This document shows, in pieces, positions 59,700 to 64,000 of a stretch of 64,000 nucleotides of DNA. The DNA comes from Ruminococcus sp. (lineage in GTDB: Bacteria > Bacillota > Clostridia > Oscillospirales > Acutalibacteraceae). Within the stretch, counting starts at the first letter, position 1. The number at the start of each line of letters is the position of its first letter. The stretch covers positions 1 to 64,000 of the forward strand of contig JAFRDE010000029.1 of the NCBI GenBank assembly GCA_017403985.1. Direction: 5' to 3'. The notes under the pieces were generated by a model. The model worked only from the letters and a program-made list of their open reading frames with translations, made no database searches and was not told where the DNA came from. Made by a program: the position numbers and the translations under genes.

Positions 59700-59900
59700 A
59701 CGACCGATGTGCGGCGACTCTCCGACGGTTCAAAGTCGGTATACGAGGGGTAGAAAGCGCTCTCTACCGTCAGTAGAATCCAGTGTTGATGCGGAAAAGC
59801 GGGATATATTCTCTCGTGCTTCATTAGGAGCTGAAACAAGTGCTATACCGTCCCCTACAGATATCATTACAGTGTGCGTTGTAGGGTACGGCGTTTTGAC
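59700..59900. repeat. Degraded family B material (B7)
   Basis: Contains ACCGTCCCCTAC and TTGTAGGGTACGGCG separated by a short spacer, in inverted order to a normal copy, plus inverted TCTACGACCG/CGGTATACGA pieces. No gene. Confidence 0.4.
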
Positions 59901-59966
59901 ACGCGTGTCCGACATCTCGCGGCATTTGTTAAGATGCCGTTCAAAGGCGGAGCTTATCCCTGTTTC

Positions 59967-60073
59967 CGTAGGGACGACCACCGGTCGTCCGCTCGACAGA
60001 TACGTTTCTCCTTTCTCACGTTTTCGATATCAACAGGCCCGTCATTCTGCGGATGGTCAATGACCATCCCTAC
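59967..60073. repeat. Family B repeat, copy B5
   Basis: CGTAGGGACGACCACCGGTCGTCCG; shown in two parts: CGTAGGGACGACC and GGTCGTCCG. Right end CGGATGGTCAATGACCATCC then CTACG. Confidence 0.85.
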
Positions 60074-60118
60074 GCAAACGCTGCATCTGCTCCGCGGAAA
60101 ACGGATTGAAAGGAAAGG

Positions 60119-60152
60119 TGACGGGACGTCGGCAAGCGCCGTCCCCTACATA
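60119..60152. repeat. Half family B repeat (B6)
   Basis: GACGGGACGTCGGCAAGCGC then CGTCCCCTAC: right end only, directly downstream of B5. The gap on to 60515 is AT-rich and shows no gene or known riboswitch. Confidence 0.6.
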
Positions 60153-60515
60153 CGCTTTGCGATGCGGGCGGGCGATTCTCATCCCTGCGACAGGCTGACG
60201 GTCTTATCCAATCATAAGATTTTTCTACATTAGAATTATATCGTCAGAAAGCAGAGGATGTAACCCTCAATTTATAATTTCATAAAAGAATGTTAACAAA
60301 TACGTAACAGTTATTTCCTTTTCAGCACTAAAACGCGTTTATTTTTCCTGCCGAGAATTGTCAAAACTTATCCGAATGGTCTTTTTTTCTCTTTTGAAAA
60401 TAAAGGTTACAAGTTGTAACCAGCCAAAATGTGGATATCTTTTGTATACTCTGTACACAATTATGAATAGATTCTTAATTTTGTTGTCATTTTGCCAATA
60501 TTTAACGCAAAAGGG

Positions 60516-60544
60516 TTGATATTAGGATAATTCCCGTGTATAAT
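60516..60544 (+). promoter_or_regulatory. Promoter of the NlpC/P60 gene
   Basis: TTGATA (60516-60521), 17 bases, TATAAT (60539-60544), giving a leader of about 130 bases. Confidence 0.7.
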
Positions 60545-60680
60545 AATGACAGTTTTGTTACCAATGTATTCAAAAACGATTCTCAGCAAGTCCTCAGGCG
60601 CCGATTTCAAGCCGTTTCTTTCTATTATATAATAATAAACGCGCATGAACGACGTTTTGGATTTACTAACGGAGGTTTTT

Positions 60681-62171
60681 ATGAAGAAGTTTAAGAAAAT
60701 CATTTCGATTGTTATGATCGCCGCAGTCATCGCGAGCATCGTTGTTGTCGGTACCGTAAGCTCCAGCGCTTCCGGTACGGGCGTAGGTCTTGCCGAGTGG
60801 GCGCTCAACGCCTACTACTCCAAGTGGAGCTATGTATACGGCGGCGCTACCCCCGGTACGGTCGACTGTTCCGGTCTGATCTACTCCTACGCAGGCGGTT
60901 ACCGCGTCGGCGACGCGCAGACATTCAATTCCGACTGGCGTTATTCTCTTAACGGCAGCATCCCGAACATCCACGGCTTAGGTCTGTACAAGCCCGGTCA
61001 CGTCGGCGTTTATGTCGGAGACGGCATGGCGGTCGACGCGAGAGGCAGCCAGTACGGCGTATGCTACGAGAGCGTATGGAGCCACGGCTGGACCCAGTAC
61101 TTCAAGGTCCCCGGCGTTTCCTACCCCGATACAGGCTGGGTCAAGTTTGACGGAGATTACTATTATTATGAAGACGGCGAGTATCTCGCCGATACCACCA
61201 GGACCATCGACGGCGAGACTTATGTATTCGCTTCGTCCGGTAAGAGCACCTCTTCCCCCTCGTCTTCCTCTTCGAGCAGCTCTTCCTCTTCCAAGTCCGA
61301 CAGCGATTCCGACACCGGTTCCCTGAAGAAGGGCTCCAACGGCAGCCGCGTAGAGAAGCTCCAGCAGAGACTGCTCGACCTCGGCTACTATAACGGCACT
61401 GTTGACGGCGACTTCGGTGAAGCGACCGAGACCGCGTTCAAGCTCTTCCAGGAGAAGATGGGTCTGTATGTCGACGGCGTAGCCGGTTCCGATGCCGATT
61501 ACCTCTTCGCCGATGACGCTCCCGCCTACAAGAAGGCTGAGACCGAAGAAGAAAAGCCTGCTTCCGATAAGGAAGAACTCGCCGATACCGGCGTGAACGC
61601 TGAAGCTGAGGAAGCTCCCGCGATGAGCTACACCACCGGCGACTACAGTGACGATATCTATAAGATCCAGGAACGCCTGATCGCTTTAGGTTACATGACC
61701 GGCGAAGCTGACGGTGAGTTCGGCGAAATGACCGCCGTTGCCGTCAAGAACTTCCAGACCGCGAACGGTCTCGAGGCTACCGGCTCCGTTGAGCAGTCGA
61801 CCTATGATAAGCTCTTTGCCGACGACGCTGTCGCCGCAAAGGCTGAGGAAGCAAAGCCCGCTGAAGCTGAAGTCAAGGCTGAAGGCAACACCCCCGCCGT
61901 CGCCAACGCAGCGGCTAACGCAGAAGAAGCTCCCAAGGCTGTATCCGCTCCCAAGACGGACGTCGAGAAGACCAACTCCGAGCTGTCCAGCAAGAGCGTT
62001 GCGGCTCTGACCGACAACAATCTCTTCAAGCGCGGCGCGAACGCCACCAACTTCGAGTTCCTGATCTGGCTGGCAGTCATGATCATCGTCCTGCTGATCA
62101 CCTTCTCTATCGTATACGCGGTAGAAAAGAAAAAGCAGCGAGCGGCTTATCACGCAAGACGTTTCCAGTAA
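60681..62171 (+). CDS. NlpC/P60 cell-wall hydrolase with two peptidoglycan-binding domains and a C-terminal membrane anchor
   Basis: 496 residues. Signal peptide about residues 1-30 (MKKFKKIISIVMIAAVIASI). The NlpC/P60 peptidase follows with the Cys in GTVDCSGLIYSYAG and the His in KPGHVGVYVGDG. After a Ser-rich linker (residues about 195-215) come two PG_binding_1 domains (LQQRLLDLGYYNGTVDGDFG and IQERLIALGYMTGEADGEFG), an Ala/Glu-rich linker, and a C-terminal membrane helix (EFLIWLAVMIIVLLITFSIV) with a basic tail KKKQRAAYHARRFQ. Cleaves peptide stems of peptidoglycan and stays tethered. Start at 60681 after GGAGGTTTTT. Confidence 0.9.
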   Translation: MKKFKKIISIVMIAAVIASIVVVGTVSSSASGTGVGLAEWALNAYYSKWSYVYGGATPGTVDCSGLIYSYAGGYRVGDAQTFNSDWRYSLNGSIPNIHGLGLYKPGHVGVYVGDGMAVDARGSQYGVCYESVWSHGWTQYFKVPGVSYPDTGWVKFDGDYYYYEDGEYLADTTRTIDGETYVFASSGKSTSSPSSSSSSSSSSSKSDSDSDTGSLKKGSNGSRVEKLQQRLLDLGYYNGTVDGDFGEATETAFKLFQEKMGLYVDGVAGSDADYLFADDAPAYKKAETEEEKPASDKEELADTGVNAEAEEAPAMSYTTGDYSDDIYKIQERLIALGYMTGEADGEFGEMTAVAVKNFQTANGLEATGSVEQSTYDKLFADDAVAAKAEEAKPAEAEVKAEGNTPAVANAAANAEEAPKAVSAPKTDVEKTNSELSSKSVAALTDNNLFKRGANATNFEFLIWLAVMIIVLLITFSIVYAVEKKKQRAAYHARRFQ

Positions 62172-62182
62172 AATAAACACTC

Positions 62183-62213
62183 AGCGGCACGAGAAATCGT
62201 GCCGCTTTTCTTT
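62183..62213 (+). terminator. Terminator after the NlpC/P60 gene
   Basis: AGCGGCACGA-GAAA-TCGTGCCGCT with TTTCTTT: perfect 10-bp stem and GNRA loop. Confidence 0.88.
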
Positions 62214-62214
62214 A

Positions 62215-62376
62215 GCCTTCCCCTTGAGGGGAAGGTGCTGAACGCAGTGAAGCGGATGAGGTGGCAACGCTCCTCTTCATCCCGCCCACAGATAGAATCG
62301 AAAAGGCTTCCACCTCATCCGACCTTTTTGGCTCTTTGGGAGCCGAAAAGCCCACCTTCCCCTCAAGGGGAAGGCT
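62215..62376. repeat. Family C-like repeat, copy C7
   Basis: GCCTTCCCCTTGAGGGGAAGG at the left and CCTTCCCCTCAAGGGGAAGG at the right, with GGATGAGGTGGCAAC and CCACCTCATCC inside: a palindrome of 160 bases. Confidence 0.7.
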
Positions 62377-62482
62377 TGACCCCCTACGCAACAAAGGACA
62401 TTTTAGAAATAAAATGAACCTTTCCCCTATCTGAATGCTCTAATAAACAGAAACGTTTCAAAAATGAAAAAGGAGCATTATC

Positions 62483-63853
62483 ATGAAAGACACATTAAGA
62501 CAAGCCGTGAAACCGACTCCCGAGCGGTTTCGCTACGCAGTACAGATGGCTGTCGATGAAGCTGTGACACAGCCCTCTCCCAAAAAGCGGCTCTCCAAGT
62601 GCCGGCGCGTCGCGATCGCGATCATCATTTTAGCCGCCCTGATCCCCTCCGCCGTTTTCGGAGCGAGCAAGCTCTATGAACTGATTGCAAAGCCTGTCGA
62701 CAACTACGGACTGGAAATAGGGATCGAACGCGATCAAAAAGCGGATTATCCCGAGTATGTCAAAATGCACGTTACTATTCCCGACGGTTTTGCCGCCATG
62801 TCGCCCGAGCCTGACAACATGAAATTTTACAGTGTCAGCGCAAGCGAAAAGTACACCGACGGCTTTTCTCTCTACCCCATGCGGTTTTATAACGCCGTCG
62901 ACATGAAAGAATATATCGGAAACGTCGAAAACTGCGAAGAGAAAACGGTAGACGGTCATCAGGCATATGAGGTCAAAATGATCAACGGCACATGGAGCCG
63001 TCTGTATGTCTATTTCGAGGACGTTAACGTGTTCCTGCTGATCTATCATTATAACGTAACTGATGACCAACTGACTGATTTCGTCAAAGGAATCACCTTC
63101 ACAGAGGGCACGGCTGACGACTTTACCGCTCTTTTTGACCCGGTCGACGAGAGACCTCATACTCAGGTCGAGTATACCTACGACGAGCGATACAAGGAAT
63201 ATCCTCTCGGCACTAAGCTCACCTTTGAGGATCACCCCTATACGTACGATGAGAGCGTATATTATTCCGCTCAGATCAGTAATATCCGCATGCTTGATAA
63301 TATCGCAAAACTGGACGAAGCCTGCTTCAACTCTGCTTTCGGTAAATACGAGATATCCGATAATAACGGTTATCTTACTCCGAGAACCGTCAACACTATT
63401 AAAGACGGCGACGGCTTTTCCGACACAGATGAACTGATAAAAACCGAGGTCAAAAACCAAGTGATGGTACTCGCGGATATCACCTATCAAAACCTGAGCG
63501 ATGAGGATATCGAGCTGTATGTTCCTTTCCGTATCAATGTTTATAACCACGTCGGTGACGACAAGTACACACAAGCGAATATCGTCGACCTTGAAAACAA
63601 AATCTATACCACTGATCTCTGTGACGGCGAGATCACCTATATCAGCCCGCACGGAGCGGGCAAGAGCTTTTATATCCTCAATCTTCCCGCAAACGAAACG
63701 ATGACCGTGACGATCGGCTCGCGCGTTGATACCGATATGCTGGATAAGGCATATTTCACTCTGTTCGGAGTCAGCGATGTCGTTGATCCCGCTCCCGAGG
63801 GAGAGGGGTATCAAATCAACTACCTCTTCAAGGTGCAGGACGATGATCGATAA
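62483..63853 (+). CDS. Membrane-anchored DUF4367/DUF4179-like protein, probable anti-sigma factor
   Basis: 456 residues. A short cytoplasmic N-terminus (about 40 residues, MKDTLRQAVKPTPERFRYAV), one membrane helix (VAIAIIILAALIPSAVFGA, about residues 48-66), then a large extracellular region with a DUF4367-like beta domain (VDGHQAYEVKMINGTWSRLY) and a second beta-rich domain with VLADITYQNLSDEDIELYVP. Start at 62483 after AAAAAGGAGC. It overlaps the following ECF sigma gene by eleven bases, so the pair is translated together and it is likely the anti-sigma factor or sensor of that sigma. Confidence 0.72.
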   Translation: MKDTLRQAVKPTPERFRYAVQMAVDEAVTQPSPKKRLSKCRRVAIAIIILAALIPSAVFGASKLYELIAKPVDNYGLEIGIERDQKADYPEYVKMHVTIPDGFAAMSPEPDNMKFYSVSASEKYTDGFSLYPMRFYNAVDMKEYIGNVENCEEKTVDGHQAYEVKMINGTWSRLYVYFEDVNVFLLIYHYNVTDDQLTDFVKGITFTEGTADDFTALFDPVDERPHTQVEYTYDERYKEYPLGTKLTFEDHPYTYDESVYYSAQISNIRMLDNIAKLDEACFNSAFGKYEISDNNGYLTPRTVNTIKDGDGFSDTDELIKTEVKNQVMVLADITYQNLSDEDIELYVPFRINVYNHVGDDKYTQANIVDLENKIYTTDLCDGEITYISPHGAGKSFYILNLPANETMTVTIGSRVDTDMLDKAYFTLFGVSDVVDPAPEGEGYQINYLFKVQDDDR

Positions 63854-64000
63854 CCACAGCTTTGAGCTGCTCGTCACAGCGCAGACGGATACCCTCTACC
63901 GCGTGTCGATGACGATGCTGAAGAACGAGCACGACGCACAGGACGCGGTACATGAGGCGATCCTGCTCGCCTATCAGAACAGAAACAAATTGCGGCAGGA
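63843..64000 (+). CDS. ECF-type RNA polymerase sigma factor (cut by window end)
   Basis: First 52 codons: MIDNHSFELLVTAQTDTLYR then VSMTMLKNEHDAQDAVHEAI. This is the region-2 start of sigma-70 family ECF factors (usual form: AxxxLKDxxDAEDAVQEA). ATG 63843 lies inside the end of the previous gene. The remainder is outside the window, so region 4 cannot be checked. Confidence 0.8.
   Translation, partial: MIDNHSFELLVTAQTDTLYRVSMTMLKNEHDAQDAVHEAILLAYQNRNKLRQ

Noticed and set aside
59521-60233. Plus-strand frames of 119-180 codons between degV and the NlpC/P60 gene
   Set aside because: They run through family B repeats, start inside degV or lack ribosome sites.
60230-60680. A c-di-AMP (ydaO-type) riboswitch before the NlpC/P60 gene
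   Set aside because: Such riboswitches often precede wall hydrolases, so I looked, but the conserved motifs are not present; only a promoter and AT-rich leader are seen.

Overview
The window looks like a low-to-mid-GC anaerobic gut or rumen member of the Clostridia, most likely Oscillospiraceae (Ruminococcus-like). The reasons are the paired GlgC/GlgD glycogen genes, an NAD-linked trimeric [FeFe]-hydrogenase, class III (oxygen-sensitive) ribonucleotide reductase NrdD/NrdG, a secreted dockerin protein, a GH3 enzyme and no respiratory genes. The assignment is inferred from protein families only; no search was run.

Layout. 1-0.5 kb: 5' part of rny (RNase Y, minus). 1.2-7.4 kb: glycogen operon glgB-glgC-glgD-glgA. 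7.7-11.1 kb: HAD phosphatase, then a zinc-type ArsR/SmtB repressor with its operator and a His-rich zinc/cadmium P-type ATPase. 11.2-13.8 kb: O-antigen-ligase-like membrane protein, YnzC-like protein, RuvX. 14-18.7 kb (minus): LMW phosphatase - rimI - tsaD - two transglutaminase-like lipoproteins. 18.9-22.9 kb (minus): polA and alr. 23.1-26.3 kb: TetR regulator, zinc-ribbon protein, PutP-type symporter. 26.8-30.0 kb: nrdD and nrdG behind NrdR-like boxes. 30.5-40.0 kb: a ten-kilobase hydrogenase cluster in which the catalytic HydC/HydB/HydA set is preceded by putative signalling proteins (two DRTGG proteins, two GHKL ATPases, a sensory-type hydrogenase homologue, a PHP protein). 40.2-41.2 kb: a hypothetical gene and a decayed phage replication gene. 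41.3-45.7 kb (minus): rpmG-secE-nusG-rplK-rplA-rplJ-rplL. 46-50.5 kb: hypothetical, murI-DUF1934-argS. 50.7-56.5 kb (minus): DUF4236 protein, N-terminal-dockerin protein, GH3. 56.5-58.5 kb: IS3-type transposase beside two tRNA-Ser genes. 58.7-64 kb: degV, NlpC/P60 hydrolase, and an anti-sigma-like gene overlapping an ECF sigma gene cut by the window end.

The most striking feature is the intergenic space. At least four families of palindromic repeat occupy almost every gap, about forty copies or fragments. Family A has TGTCATTGCGAG termini (MITE-like). Family B is bounded by GTAGGG/CCCTAC with hairpin tips that change sequence but stay self-complementary. Family C has CTCCCTTTCC/GGGAGG arms. 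Family D is a composite element with outer arms of 7-bp-period degenerate repeats whose seven-base word differs between loci yet usually matches between the two arms of one element, enclosing two small hairpins with compensatory changes. Elements nest in each other, sit inside the ribosomal-protein operons, and in four cases supply the stop codon, and sometimes the last residues, of a neighbouring protein. I consider this repeat ecology, and the hydrogenase-linked signalling cluster, the two most interesting systems here.
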